DNA of 64,000 nucleotides. Source: Eublepharis macularius (Eukaryota > Chordata > Lepidosauria > Squamata > Eublepharidae). The notes beneath the pieces are model-generated. The model saw only the letters and a list, made by a program, of their open reading frames with translations. It did no database searches and had not been told where the DNA came from. The stretch's first letter is position 1; every line of letters starts with the position of its first letter. Positions 19,896-30,617 of the stretch are shown here, piece by piece. The stretch is from NCBI RefSeq assembly GCF_028583425.1, contig NC_072800.1, positions 90,410,501 through 90,474,500 of the forward strand, given 5' to 3'. Made by a program: the position numbers and the translations under genes.

Positions 19896-20540
19896 AAATC
19901 CTGTGAACATGACAAATACCAAAAGACTAGAAAAAGTGCAGAAAAGGGCAACTGGAATGATTAAAGGGATGGGACACTTCCCCTGTGAAGAAATTTTTAA
20001 GCGCTTGGGGCTCTTTAGCTTGGAGAAACGACGGCTGAGGGGTGACATGATAGAGGTTTACAAGATTATGCATGGGATAGAGAAGGTAGAGAAAGAAGTA
20101 TCTTTCTCCCTTTCTCACAATATAAGAACTCGTGGGCACTCAATGAAATTGCTGAGCAGTCAGGTAGAATGGATAAAAGGAAGTACTTCTTTACCCAAAG
20201 AATGATTAACACGTGGAATTTACTGCCTCAGGAGGTGGTGGCAACTTAAAGCATAGACAGCTTCAAGAGGGGACTGGATAAACATATGGAACAGAGGTCC
20301 ATCCGTGGCTCTTAGCCACAAGGTATAGATGGAACTCTCTGTCTAGGGCAATGATGCTCTGTATTCTTGGTGTTTGGGGGGGGGCAATCAGCAGGAGGGC
20401 TTCTCGTGTCCCTTCCCCACTGGCAGACCTCCTGAGGACATCTAGTTTTTTGGCCACTGTGTGACACAGAGTGTTGGACTGGATGGGCCATTGGCCTGAT
20501 CCAACATGGCTTCTCTTATGTTCTTATGATCCACATATTG
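19896..20540 (+). mobile_element. CR1 LINE, ORF2 C-terminus and 3' end
   Basis: It encodes LEKVQKRATGMIKGMGHFPC and FSLEKRRLRGDMIEVYKIMH, then INTWNLLPQEVV in another frame, all diagnostic of CR1. It ends in a TTGGCCTGATCCAACATGGC block and the short repeated terminus TTATGTTCTTATG. Confidence 0.9.
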
Positions 20541-20635
20541 TTACTAAACAGTTGATTTTATTTTTGTATTTGCATATGATAAAAACTGAAAAAAATAAAT
20601 TAAAAAAAACATGTCAGGTTCTGAGATTCGTTTCA

Positions 20636-20850
20636 AGAAGAAAGTCCAGTAGCACCTTTAAGACTAACCCACTTTACTGTAGCATAAGCTTTCGAGAAAC
20701 ACAATTCTCTTTGTCAGATGACGCATCTGACGAAGAGAACTGTGTTTCTCGAAAGCTTATGCTACAGTAAAGCAGGTTAGTCTTAAAGGTGCTACTGGAC
20801 TCTTTTTGATTTTGCTACTACAGACTAACACAGCTAACTCCTCTGGATCT
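20636..20850. repeat. Dispersed fold-back repeat
   Basis: Two inverted arms share AGTCCAGTAGCACCTTTAAG and GCATAAGCTTTCGAGAAACA with their complements around a short centre near 20725. A tail (ACTACAGACTAACACAGCTA) follows. A second inverted copy is at 31308-31520; single arms lie at 5960-6012 and 44510-44640. Confidence 0.85.
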
Positions 20851-21034
20851 ATTTCAAGAAGAAGAAACCCTCAATCCATAGCGATAGATGCCTTGAGCTG
20901 CAAATCGCCTCCACAACTCCTGTACGCTTTCTCCTGATATTATTGCATAGAGTTGTTCAGAAGATCGTAGAGCAACATACAGAAGTGGTTCTCATAGCAC
21001 ACTTCTGACCAAGAGGGATATGGGTTCATGATGA
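20851..21034. other. Unclassified spacer
   Basis: Nothing recognised. Confidence 0.3.
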
Positions 21035-21039
21035 CCTGG

Positions 21040-21239
21040 GCCGATTCCAGACGGCCCTCCCCATGCCGAAACGTTGCGCGTCGTTGCGCGGAAAACGCGA
21101 AATATCGCGTTTTCTCACGTGAATTTTGTGCGACGTTGTGTGACGTCGCGCAAGACTCGCACAAGAAAACACGATATTTCGCATTTTCCGCGTGACGACT
21201 CGCGACGTTTCAGCATGGGGAGGGTCGTCTGGAATCGGC
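21040..21239. mobile_element. Palindromic CpG-rich MITE (GCCGATTCCAGACGG family)
   Basis: The whole 200 bp is one imperfect palindrome with ends GCCGATTCCAGACGGCCCTC / complement and CpG-dense inner arms. Flanks are CCTGG and CCTGA, an uncertain 5-bp duplication. A second copy is at 35998-36187, and a relative with diverged ends is at 62528-62717. Confidence 0.85.
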
Positions 21240-21500
21240 CCTGAAGAGGCTATCGTGCACGAATCCCTGATGCCTCCCACTGAAGGAGGACCTGTTAATG
21301 CAGGGAACAATACCACACCTTCAACCAGCTCTGCTAAACCTCATGCCCTGGAGGCTGAGGGTGAACAATCTAATAGAGTTTGGTTATGTAGAGCTCATAA
21401 TTAGTACCCTGTCAGCCTCCAGGAAGAGTTCCACAGAATCTATAAAAATAGCTGGCAAGTTTTCCAGATGGGGTGTATAGATAGAGGCATGGAACCCTTA
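21240..21500. other. Unclassified spacer
   Basis: Nothing recognised. Confidence 0.3.
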
Positions 21501-22190
21501 TTAGTGCCAGTGTCGCAACCTAGCCAGAGGCAGCAGTTCCACTGAGGAACAGGCAGGCGAGTAGTCACAGCAAGCCAAGGGTCAGAGCCAAAGTGTCAGT
21601 CCAGCAGAGGAGCAGACAGGCAGGAGTCCAACAAACAAGCCAGGGATCAGAGTCAAGGAGTCCGTCAAATGGAGGAGCAGGCAGAGTCTAGGAGGCAGGC
21701 CAAGGTCAGAGTCCGCTAAGTCATTCAGCAGGGCAAGGTACAAGGAGCTTCCAGGCACAGGGCTCTGGTTGCAGGGAGTGGTGAGTGAACTTGCTTCCAT
21801 GCTTGGCTTCTTCAGCTTCTCTCTCTTATACTGTTCTAAGGAGGAGCAGGTGTTGTCTCTTTGCCTGATAGCTCCAGCCGGTGTTGAGCCTGCAAATGAG
21901 CACTCCTTCTCCCCTCCCACAGCGCTGCCTTCGCTTTATTCTTCCTCTTCTCTGCTGGCCCAGGGGGCTCAGGCTTCTCTTTTGCTCTGGGGGAGTCTTT
22001 GTTTCCACCAGCCTGCACAGAGGTTTCTGGCTGCTCCTGCTGAGTTTCCTCTGGAGCAGCCGCTGGCTCTGGCTCCAGAGTAGACCCTGCTGGCTCTTCC
22101 ATGGCTGGCTCTTCCTGCTCGTCTTCTGAGGAGGACTCTGGGGCAAGAGGTAAGGTGGCCAGTCGAGGCTGAGGCTGGCTCACGACAGCC
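21501..22190 (-). repeat. Low-complexity acidic/proline-coding repeat, possibly LTR-type
   Basis: 21510-21760 is rich in repeated CAGGCAGG/GAGCAG motifs. The minus strand at 21840-22180 gives an open, Glu/Pro/Ala-rich frame. The style resembles the plus-strand sequence at 22330-22700, so the two may be inverted relatives. No protein domain was recognised. I do not call a gene. Confidence 0.3.
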
Positions 22191-22329
22191 AGTTAGGGAG
22201 ATACTATCCTTCCTTCAAGAAGGGTTGGGTAAAAGTCTTAGCACAAGCACTCTTAGATGGCACGTGGTGGCCCTTTCAACAATTAGGGATTCTAGGAAGG
22301 GAAATTCCCTAGTACATCACCCTCATATC

Positions 22330-23780
22330 AAGAGTGTCATCATGGGCCAGTGTTGAGGGCTCCTCGAGAGAGAAGAGGACTTCTCAGGAGAAGAGGAGCC
22401 CTGGGTTGCTTGCTAGCCCTGAACCAGGAACCAGCAAGCAAGCTGACGAGCTGCAAGGTTGTCAGGAGGATCAACAGCCAGCAGCTGAGGCAGAGCCACA
22501 AACACCTTGCAGCCCTGAGGCCAACAGGTGAATCCCCGTTGATTGTTCCTACTTCTCCAGAATCGCCCACACCCTTGGAGCACCAGATACAAAGGCAAAG
22601 AGCAAGCCTGCAGGAGAGACAGCACAGCGTACGCCTTCTGGCCAGGTGCCAGCTGCTTGTTGATAGCGATGAGGAGTAGCCCCAGGATCACTCCCAAGCA
22701 GCTGTCTGCAAGCCCGACCCTCTGGTGCCTGGCTATAAAACCGAGCCAAGAGAGACCATCAAGCGTGGAAGCAACAAGCTGCTACCCTTGACTCTTGCAG
22801 CAGAGCCGGCTGTGTTTCTGTGCCCTTTAGACCATGCCGTGACTCTGCGTTTGTCTAGCCCATGGAATTGCTGGCAAATGACTTTTGGACCTCCTGACTT
22901 TGCTTTTTGGACTATCCCTTGGACCAGGCTACCGCAGGCTTTTGGACTCTGTGCTTTTGACTAGTGATGGGCACGATCCAAAAAAAATTAACAATCCAGC
23001 TGATCGTGGATCGGCACCAGCGACGATCCTGAATTAACGATCCACACCGATCATCTCCCGTTCCCGAACCGTGGATTGTGGATTGTGGAGGCCAAAGCGG
23101 GCCGCGCTGCTATTCCCAGCGATGTGGGAAGGTGGGTGGTGGCGGCAGCCGCTGGGCCTGGCGGGCACGGGGAGGCAGCGATGAGCCGCCTCCCCTCAGG
23201 TCCCATTCAGCAACACAGGTCTGAGTTTAGTCATCAGAGCTGCCTATCAAGGTTTGCAGGGATTAGATTGGAGTGCCTATGGCTACGGAACACCCCCTTC
23301 CCCCTTCCTCCCCTGGGTGTCTTCTCCCAACTTGTGACTGCTTTGCTGCTCCGTGGTTGGAAAGAAGCCTTGCTGATCAAGAAAAGCTGGGCTTCCATTC
23401 TGGTTTCCAGGGCGATAGAAGGAGGGCAAACAGAGCTCAGGCTTTCCCCTGGCTCTGTTGCCAGGGGAATAGATTACTGGCGCCTGAGTGTCTGGATCCC
23501 CAATCCGAGCCCAAATGCAATGATCCAGGCCTCTCCCAATCGCTGGATCATTGGCCTTGGATGATCACGATCCGCCAGATCATGATCACGCGACCGCCAT
23601 TATTGTGCGTTTTTTCCCATCGTAATGTGGATCGTGCCCATCTCTACTTTTGACCTAGGACTGGCCCTTGACTACGCTGCTGGAACTTGCCTCTTGCCTG
23701 AGCCCCCCACACTTTGGGAACGTGGCCTGTGCCATCGCAGCCTGATACCTGTCCAAGAGATTCTAAAGGGGGACCTCATT
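22330..23780 (+). mobile_element. Putative LTR-type repeat, fossil, interrupted by a hAT element
   Basis: The sequence on either side of the hAT insertion (up to 22961 and from 23655) reads as one unit with a repetitive CTTTTGGACT/CTTGGACC style common in reptile LTR-type repeats. A TATA-like CTATAAAA occurs near 22733. Boundaries and family are not determined. It looks like a broken fossil. Confidence 0.35.
22962..23646. mobile_element. hAT-type non-autonomous element with 8-bp TSD, 685 bp
   Basis: The ends TAGTGATGGGCACGATCC and GGATCGTGCCCATCTCTA are inverted repeats. CTTTTGAC is duplicated at 22954-22961 and 23647-23654. The interior carries repeated GATCGTGGATCG-type motifs and no transposase ORF. 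Confidence 0.94.
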
Positions 23781-23949
23781 ATTGAATCCTCCAAAAGTTC
23801 ATCGGTTTCCCACATGGAATCTTAATTGGGTACTGAGAGCCCCCTTTGAGCCTATGGCCTCATGTCCTCTAAAGGAATCGACCTTTAAGACCATCTTTTC
23901 TGGTGGGATTCGCATCAGCTAGATGAGTGTCAAAGCTGCAGGCACTATC

Positions 23950-24062
23950 AGTAACAACAACAACAACAACAACAACAACAAAAACAACATTCAATTTATA
24001 TATCACCCTTCAGGACAACTTGACACTCAGAAAGGTTTACTAAGTACGTTATTATTATCCCC
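23950..24062 (-). mobile_element. SINE 3' end with (AAC)n run
   Basis: An AAC run from about 23953 to 23988 is followed by ATTCAATTTATATATCACCC, the 3' end of the tRNA-derived SINE family on the minus strand. The head is missing. Confidence 0.7.
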
Positions 24063-24117
24063 ACGTTGTTATATTCATGTCTATATTTTGGACTTTGAAT
24101 TATGGGTATATGATTGT

Positions 24118-24190
24118 ACTTTTGCTACTACAGACTAACACAGTACTGATTGTACTTTTGCTACTACAGACTAACACGGCTAACTCTTCT
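24118..24190 (+). repeat. Duplicated fragment of the dispersed fold-back repeat
   Basis: TTTTGCTACTACAGACTAAC appears twice in tandem, about 37 bp apart. Confidence 0.7.
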
Positions 24191-24302
24191 AGATTGTTTG
24201 ATGCTGACCTGGTATTCTGAACCAGTGTTTCATGCTGTACCTTAATGTCATATTGCCAGTGCCATGACTGCTTTGCTTTCACAGGCTTACTGAAGCGGCA
24301 GG

Positions 24303-24712
24303 TGTCTTAGGTAACATTTTTGAGAGCACTCAGTGCTTCTGACCTTGTACACTGTCCGCTCCCATAAATTACTGTGTTGCAACTTTAATCTCCCGCTTTC
24401 TCAGTGTCTAGACTTGATTGTTAAAATATGTAAGGAGTTCTCAGGACGGGTTCGTGCCAAAGTTTTGTTTTGCTGATGAGAGGGGGGGGGAGGATCAATC
24501 GTATTCCATAAGAGGAATGGTTTTCCCACATGTTGCCATTCCTGTCAACTTGTTCTTACTGCTTAGCTGCTTACCTTGCTTCTGAGTAATCCTATGGACA
24601 TATCTGTCGAAATGATCTGATTCCTGAATAAAACCTTTTAACCAAGAGCCTGGATTCTTGCTGTAATGGTATAGGGGTCTATCGTCCATAGCCTGTCATC
24701 CATAGCCTGACA
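24303..24712 (+). mobile_element. LTR fragment, fossil
   Basis: The 3' part resembles the solo LTRs at 35204 and 43177: AATAAAACCTTTT, a TTCTTGCTG motif, then an end in CATAGCCTGACA. No clear 5' end or target duplication was found, so the start is approximate. Confidence 0.4.
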
Positions 24713-25063
24713 CTCTGGTGCACACTGCTTTTTTATGTCCCAGGAGTAAGGACTGCCCCACTCCTAGGACCACCGGAGAATGGAAGATTTGTATTCACTT
24801 ACCGTGAAGATTCCTTTCTTGGTGGTTCAGGAGTGGGGCAGTCCTACCCACCCGAGTTTTCTTGAGGGGCGGCTTCTAGGATTGGCTGGAGAGTTAGGAC
24901 TGTAGCTTTCCTCCCACTGGTGTCAGGAGAGGGATCTTACTATTTAAAAGAAAATTGAGGGGGGTTGTTTTCTCTCTTAGTATCGTTATGGGGAGTCAAG
25001 GCTTGGGAACGGACTGACTATCCCTGGGACAAGCCCCTCCCCTCCAGGATCAAAGTCATCCCT
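24713..25063. other. Unclassified spacer left of segment 2
   Basis: It contains an imperfect inverted repeat (GGAGTAAGGACTGCCCCACT versus AGTGGGGCAGTCCT, about 24740-24860), possibly a decayed fold-back element. No gene was seen. Confidence 0.35.
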
Positions 25064-25803
25064 GAAGAACCAGCCCTGCAATCTGGCAATGTAACCAGCA
25101 GAAAACTCACAGATTGTTAGCACGTATTGCAACACTGAAAGGAGCTTGGCTGAGTTGTTTCGGTATTGGTTTTCAGTCTCAGCCCATGGAAACCAAAAGG
25201 TTGCTGCCGCCTACTAACCATACAGTACCTATGTCTGTCACTGGAGTCAGTTTCAACATTTCAGAGCACTTCACATCCCTTTTCTTCTTCTAATACAGTC
25301 CACGAGGTGGTGGGAGTAAGCCTAAAACTGAAAATAGGGGATAGAGGGAGTGTCTATTTTCAGGCCTCCCCTAGAGGTTGGCAACCCTATCAAAATCATT
25401 TTTGGTTTTCAAGGAGCCTCAAGGGACTCAGTTTCCCCACTGGGATCTGGACTTAAGGAAGTGAGGGAAAGTATTCATATTCTGCTAAGATTCCTCCCCT
25501 TCCATACTTCACCTTTGTCCTGAAACCCTTCAATTTCCCTTTTTCTCTCTTTAGCACATGTCAACAGCCTCAACTCTCTTCTTCTCTCCCCAAGTCAAAT
25601 CTTCAATGATTACATTGTTTGATTTGTATCTGTGTTGATTGGATGGGAAAAATGCGTAAATTGTGTGCTTTATGTTTGGATTGTTCAAAAAATTATACAT
25701 AAAAGTTGCACTTCCGTTTAATTACTCCTCCCAGTTCCCTTTTATAAACCTGGTGTCTGTATTGGAGCTTTCCAAAGTGAAAATCCAGTATTCCCAACAA
25801 AGA

Positions 25804-25812
25804 GTTAATTAC
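25804..25812 (+). promoter_or_regulatory. HNF1-like half site upstream of CYP8B1 copy 2
   Basis: GTTAATTAC is conserved in position relative to copy 1. Function is inferred from the motif only. Confidence 0.35.
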
Positions 25813-25867
25813 AGCATGCAATCTCTCTGTTTCTGTCAACACCCTTTGAAACAAGATAAGACGTGCC

Positions 25868-25874
25868 TTTATAA
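25868..25874 (+). promoter_or_regulatory. TATA-like box of CYP8B1 copy 2
   Basis: TTTATAA sits at the same distance from the ATG as in copy 1, within conserved flanking sequence. Confidence 0.6.
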
Positions 25875-25929
25875 TCACTTTCTGAGTGAAAACAGCTTGC
25901 GGTGGTGCTCGGGCTCAAAGCTCTGAGAG

Positions 25930-27450
25930 ATGGCATTGTGGGAGGCAATCCTGTGTGCCTTCTTAGCAGCCACTTTGGGTGGGCTTTATCTGGCAGGGGC
26001 ATTCCGCAAGCAAAGAGCCAACGAGCCGCCCTTGGAAAAAGGCATCATTCCGTGGCTAGGATGTGCCCTGGAATTCAGGCGAGATGGCGTGGAGTTCTTG
26101 CGCAGGATGCAAACGAAACATGGGGACATTTTCACTGTGCTGCTTGGAGGCTCCTATTTCACTTTTCTGATGGACCCCCTCTCTTTCGGAACTGTGGTGA
26201 AAGAAGCAAGAGCCAAGCTGAATTTCACGGAATATGCAGAAGAACTGGTGCAGAAGGTGTTTGGATATCGGCCTTCTTTAATGACCCACAAGATAATAGA
26301 GAGTGCCAGTACAAAGCACCTTAAAGGGAACGGGCTCGAGGTGATGACTCAGGCGATGATGGACAGTTTGCAGACGGTGATGCTTCATAGTCTAGGCTCA
26401 GCAGAAGTGGGAAAGCCCTGGAAAGAAGATGGGCTGTTCCACTATTGCTACAACATGGTCTTTAGGGCTGGATATCTCGCTTTGTATGGAAACGAGCCAA
26501 GGAAAAGCAAAGATGCCCAGAGAAATGACCTTCAGCACTCTGAAGAGATATATGAAGAATTTCGGAAATATGACCGACTCTTCCCGCGCTTAGCCACTTC
26601 CACACTGTCCTATGGAAAGAGAAAGGAAGCTGAACGTTTGAAGAGGCTCTTCTGGGGCGTCCTGTCAGTGAAGAACGTGCAGCAGAAGGACAACATCAGC
26701 GGATGGGTGAGGGAACAGGAGCAGCAGCTTGCCGAGGAGGGAATGCCTGAATACATGCGGGACAGGTTTATGTTTTTGCTCCTCTGGGCAGCACAAGGCA
26801 ACACTGGTCCAGCTTCCTTCTGGCTCCTTCTGCACCTTATGAAAAATCCGAAGGCGATGGAAGAGGTGGGGAAAGAAGTGGACCGAGTGGTGAAAGAATC
26901 TGGACAGGAGGTAAAGCCAGGTAGTGCCGTGATTAATGTCACCAAGGAGATGTTAACCAAGTCTCCTATCTTGGATAGTGCTGTGGAGGAGACTCTGAGG
27001 TTGGCAGCTGCTCCTCTGCTGATCAGGGCTGTGATGGAGGACATGCAACTCAAGATGAACGACGGAAGGGAATATGCTCTGCGCAAAGAAGACAGAGTTG
27101 GAATCTTCCCCTACTTGGCAGCGCACATGGATCCGGAAATCCACCCCGAGCCTCATGTTTTCAAATATGACCGCTTCCTGAACCAAAATGGCACTAAAAA
27201 GGAATTCTATAAGAATGGCGAAAAGGTGAAGTATTGCACCATGCCCTGGGGTGCGGGGACCTCCATGTGCCCTGGAAGGTTCTTCGCCGTCAATGAGATG
27301 AAGCTTTTTGTCTTTCTGATGCTCACCTACTTCGATATGGAGTTGGTTAACAAAGAAGATGAAGTCCCTCCATTGGAGAAGAGCCGCTATGGGTTCGGTG
27401 TAATGCAGCCCGCACATGATATTCAGTTTAGGTATCGGCTACAATATTGA
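25930..27450 (+). CDS. CYP8B1: CYP8B1-like sterol 12-alpha-hydroxylase, copy 2
   Basis: An intronless 506-aa ORF, about 93% identical to copy 1 (roughly 36 differences counted by eye). The signatures are complete: N-terminal membrane anchor, I-helix WAAQGNTGP at 286-294, EETLR with E354-R357, PEPHVFKYDRFLN before the heme loop, and Cys447 in PWGAGTSMCPGRFFA. The I-helix agrees with human CYP8B1 (WASQGNTGP from memory), where the Trp lies over the heme. Copy 2 keeps the human-like residue at T62, D66, G87, Y102, A287, G290, E353, E456 and F489. Copy 1 is the more human-like at a few sites, including the TPVLDS segment. Copy 2 is the better candidate for the ancestral enzyme. Confidence 0.96.
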   Translation: MALWEAILCAFLAATLGGLYLAGAFRKQRANEPPLEKGIIPWLGCALEFRRDGVEFLRRMQTKHGDIFTVLLGGSYFTFLMDPLSFGTVVKEARAKLNFTEYAEELVQKVFGYRPSLMTHKIIESASTKHLKGNGLEVMTQAMMDSLQTVMLHSLGSAEVGKPWKEDGLFHYCYNMVFRAGYLALYGNEPRKSKDAQRNDLQHSEEIYEEFRKYDRLFPRLATSTLSYGKRKEAERLKRLFWGVLSVKNVQQKDNISGWVREQEQQLAEEGMPEYMRDRFMFLLLWAAQGNTGPASFWLLLHLMKNPKAMEEVGKEVDRVVKESGQEVKPGSAVINVTKEMLTKSPILDSAVEETLRLAAAPLLIRAVMEDMQLKMNDGREYALRKEDRVGIFPYLAAHMDPEIHPEPHVFKYDRFLNQNGTKKEFYKNGEKVKYCTMPWGAGTSMCPGRFFAVNEMKLFVFLMLTYFDMELVNKEDEVPPLEKSRYGFGVMQPAHDIQFRYRLQY

Positions 27451-29342
27451 TTTGCAGGGACAGTTTTTTGGCACAGCCACTGAAGTGACTGTTTGTGGGA
27501 GAGTGCCAAAACACAGCAGGGGCCCAATTCACTCCAAGCCATCAGAAACATGGGGGGGTAGTGTGTATCACCTCCTCGGCTTGCAATTGTAGCACTCCAG
27601 GCCCAGACAATGAGTGCTTTATCTTGCTTGAGTGCCAAAATACCCTGTTAATTGACGAACACCAGTGCTGGGATAAGCAAGCATTAATGTTAATTTGTGG
27701 GGATATATTGGCTTTAGGTAAAAATCCAACAACTGTAGTATGAGATACTTTTGTAAGGCTAACTATCCAGTAAAAACAAGAAGATGTAGACAGGGAGAGA
27801 AAAAGGTTTGTGAGTTTTCTTTTCTGAATATCCAGTTCCTGGGAACACAAAAGCTTGCTCGCTACTTTGTGATATTTCATTTCGTCCTAACTATAAAACA
27901 AAACCAGCTGTAAATCCATGAATGCAAACAAATGGGGGTGGGAAAGACACTTTCAGAATCAAGGCAGGCAGCAGCCAAGGTGATTTAACATCCCAGAATT
28001 TTCAAAAACAGAATTCCTAAACGGAGGATTTCTAACAGGGTGCAAAGTATATGCATGTTTGCATGCAGGGGCGGGGAGGGGGGACGGTGTTTGTAGGAAA
28101 GAAGCTCTGTGCATGTTTTGCATGCTTAACCCTTCTTGCTCATCACTTTCCTCTTGCAACCCATCCTCCTAGCTATGTAATTTATCAGTTAAAATCCTTA
28201 TCAACTTAAAGCTCTAAGAGTTTGTTGGCAGGCCCTGATGCCATTCTGTTGCCACCCAGCGTTTCCTTAGTCTCCTGTTTGGTAACTCCCGAGTAAGCTA
28301 CCATTTCCCCCACACCCCAAGCTCCGTAGGATATAGTCACACTGGTCTAATTTATAAGAATGTTGTACGGGTTACTGAAATAGTACAAGTGACCCTTACA
28401 AGGGTTCCATATTCTTGAATTGCTTCCCATAAATTCTGATTGCTACAATTAATTCAAAGTGGGAGGTTTAAACGCAAGTCTAGCTCTCCGCTAAAAGCAG
28501 AGGAACTTAAACTTTTGGATGTATTTTATTCTACATTTAAATCGTATTTTAAATGTTCAGTGTGCTTCTCTGCTGCATTTTTTCTGAAGTTGCCCTTCTC
28601 TCCACGTCACAAGTATCTTTCCCCTGTTCTCTGTTTCTGGCACAGAATATTGTGCTCTGACTGCTGCCAGACTGAGGCCAATTAAAGGGAGAACATTTTG
28701 GAAACGGATTATCAGGAAAGGCTTTTATTCAAAGCAGTTTCCTGGCAATCTCAGTTGGTGGTGGCATGCCTTGTTTGTACCGTGGAACTCCACGTACAAA
28801 TTAGAAACTTTGCTTGCCAACAGATATCTCTGTTGTTAAAAATACATGTGTAGGTTGACAGACAGAGGAGCCGCTGAAAATTCTTTCCAGCAAAGAGAGG
28901 CTTTAATCATTTCTCTCTCCTGAATTATTCTTTTATTCCCATGTTACATTTGAATTATTTCCGTCTTGTATGTAATAGTTTGTTCTACAGCAAATCCAGT
29001 TGCAAACTGTAAATTTTCTTAACTTCTTTACCAATGATCACTTCTTTTTCAAGGTGCGAGGCTGAATTTCACTGTGCAACTCTGAAAAATATTGAAAACT
29101 TTTATTTATTTAGATACTTATAACCTAAAGGGGCTTATACTATCATTTATGCTCCTATGCTCTAACCCTAGGGGTCTCCAACCTTTTTGAGTCTGCAGGT
29201 ACCTTTGGAATTCGGACACAAGATGGTGGGCGGAACCACAAAATGTCTACTGCAGAAGGTGAACCAGCTACCATATGGCTGTTGGAGGATGCAGAGCTGA
29301 CTATGAGATATCAGGGAGAGCGGTTATTATTAATGGTAATAG
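27451..29342. other. 3' flank of CYP8B1 copy 2
   Basis: Collinear with 10833-14850 apart from insertions in segment 1. No further gene was seen. Confidence 0.6.
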
Positions 29343-29583
29343 CAGGGCTTTTTTTCAGGGGGAACATGGAGGAACAGAGTTCTGGAACCTCTTGAAAATA
29401 GTCACATGGGTGGTGGCCCCGCCCCCTGATTTCCAGACAGAGGGGAGTTTAGATTGACCTAGAGGGCAATCTAAACTCCCCTCTGTCTGGAGATCAGGGG
29501 GCGGGGCCACCACCCATGTGACCATTTTCTCTGAGGGCAACCCAGTGAGTTCCACCACCTCTTTTCCCAGAAAAAAAGCCCTG
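29343..29583. mobile_element. hAT-type fold-back MITE with 8-bp TSD, 241 bp
   Basis: Ends CAGGGCTTTTTTTCAG and complement. The middle is a long palindrome including GGCGGGGCCACCACCCATGT and its partner. GGTAATAG is duplicated at 29335-29342 and 29584-29591. The paralogous site in segment 1 (about 14848) is empty. Confidence 0.94.
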
Positions 29584-30296
29584 GGTAATAGTATCTCTTC
29601 AACATTTCAGGCAGAAGTTTTGTTTAACAGGATGCCTTCTTAAATAAACATGCTTTGTAAAAACCATTTTCTTGTATATACACAGCTTACCTTCAGTCAT
29701 GCAGTGAAGTCCCTTGTACTGTGGTGGCAGCTATTGGAGAAACTTGGGTGGCCAAGTGTCCAGCTTTCACCCAGACAGTCCAGTATTTGGGGGGGAACTC
29801 TCCAGGGAAAACGTTCCCCAAATACTGGACACCTGGCCCCTCCCCTCCCCTTCCCCCCTGCTCCATCATCCTGCCCAGGCCAGTTGCCCAGTCCAGCCAC
29901 CCAGCCTCCCACAGCTGCCCAGCACCACCAGTGGCCCGGGAAAGTGGCCAGCCAGCCTGGGCACCTGGCCTTCTGAACAGTGCTGGCAGCAGTGGCTGGC
30001 TGTCCCAGGCACCTGACCAGCCTCCTATGGCTACACAGCACCACCCAGGAGTAGCCAGACAGCCTGGTCCCCCAGGTGTGTTTCAGTGCAATAACATCAC
30101 TTCCATTATTGACGTTATCATGCCGAATTGGAGCACAAGAGCTAATATCTAAAAATGGAAAAGGTCAGAACTCATCTGGCAACCCCAGCTAAAACACCTT
30201 TTTTATAAATCACAGCCAATCAGATCTCCAATGGCCAATTAGAAGTCTTGCTGGACAAAAGCCCCACCTGACCACACCTACTTTCTAAAAATACTT

Positions 30297-30590
30297 GGTG
30301 GGTGCCCCTACAATTGGCACAATGGAGTCCCCTACAATGGCCCCTACAATTGGCACAATGGGGTCCCCTACAATGGCCCCTACAATTGCTACAATGGGGT
30401 CCCCTACAGTGGCCCCTACAATTGGCACAATGGGGTCTCCTACAATGCCCCTACAATTGCCACAATGGGGTCCCCTACAATGGCCCCTACAATTGGCACA
30501 ATGGGATCCCCTACAATGGCCCCTACAATTGGCACAATGGGGTCCCCTACAATGGCCCCTGCAATTGCCACAATGGGGTCCCCTGCTTTA
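30297..30590. repeat. 36-bp minisatellite
   Basis: About eight head-to-tail copies of a 36-bp unit built from CCCCTACAATGG and CCCCTACAATTGGCACAATG. Because 36 is a multiple of three, long frames stay open in several phases, which is not evidence of coding. Segment 1 has no array at the matching place (about 15545-15605). Confidence 0.95.
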
Positions 30591-30617
30591 ACCTCTACAA
30601 AATTCTAATCATTATCA

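Larger units (their letters stand above)
25064..30617 (+). repeat. CYP8B1 tandem duplication, segment 2
   Basis: Collinear counterpart of 6685-15640 with fewer insertions. Segment-2-specific additions are a hAT MITE at 29343-29583 and a minisatellite at 30297-30590. Confidence 0.9.

Noticed and set aside
21040-21239. Strong hairpin considered as a regulatory RNA or terminator
   Set aside because: It recurs elsewhere as a palindromic MITE with the same ends, which explains the hairpin.
21836-22183. Acidic 115-codon minus-strand ORF as a novel gene
   Set aside because: Low-complexity composition, no domain, no splice context, and similar style in neighbouring repeat sequence.
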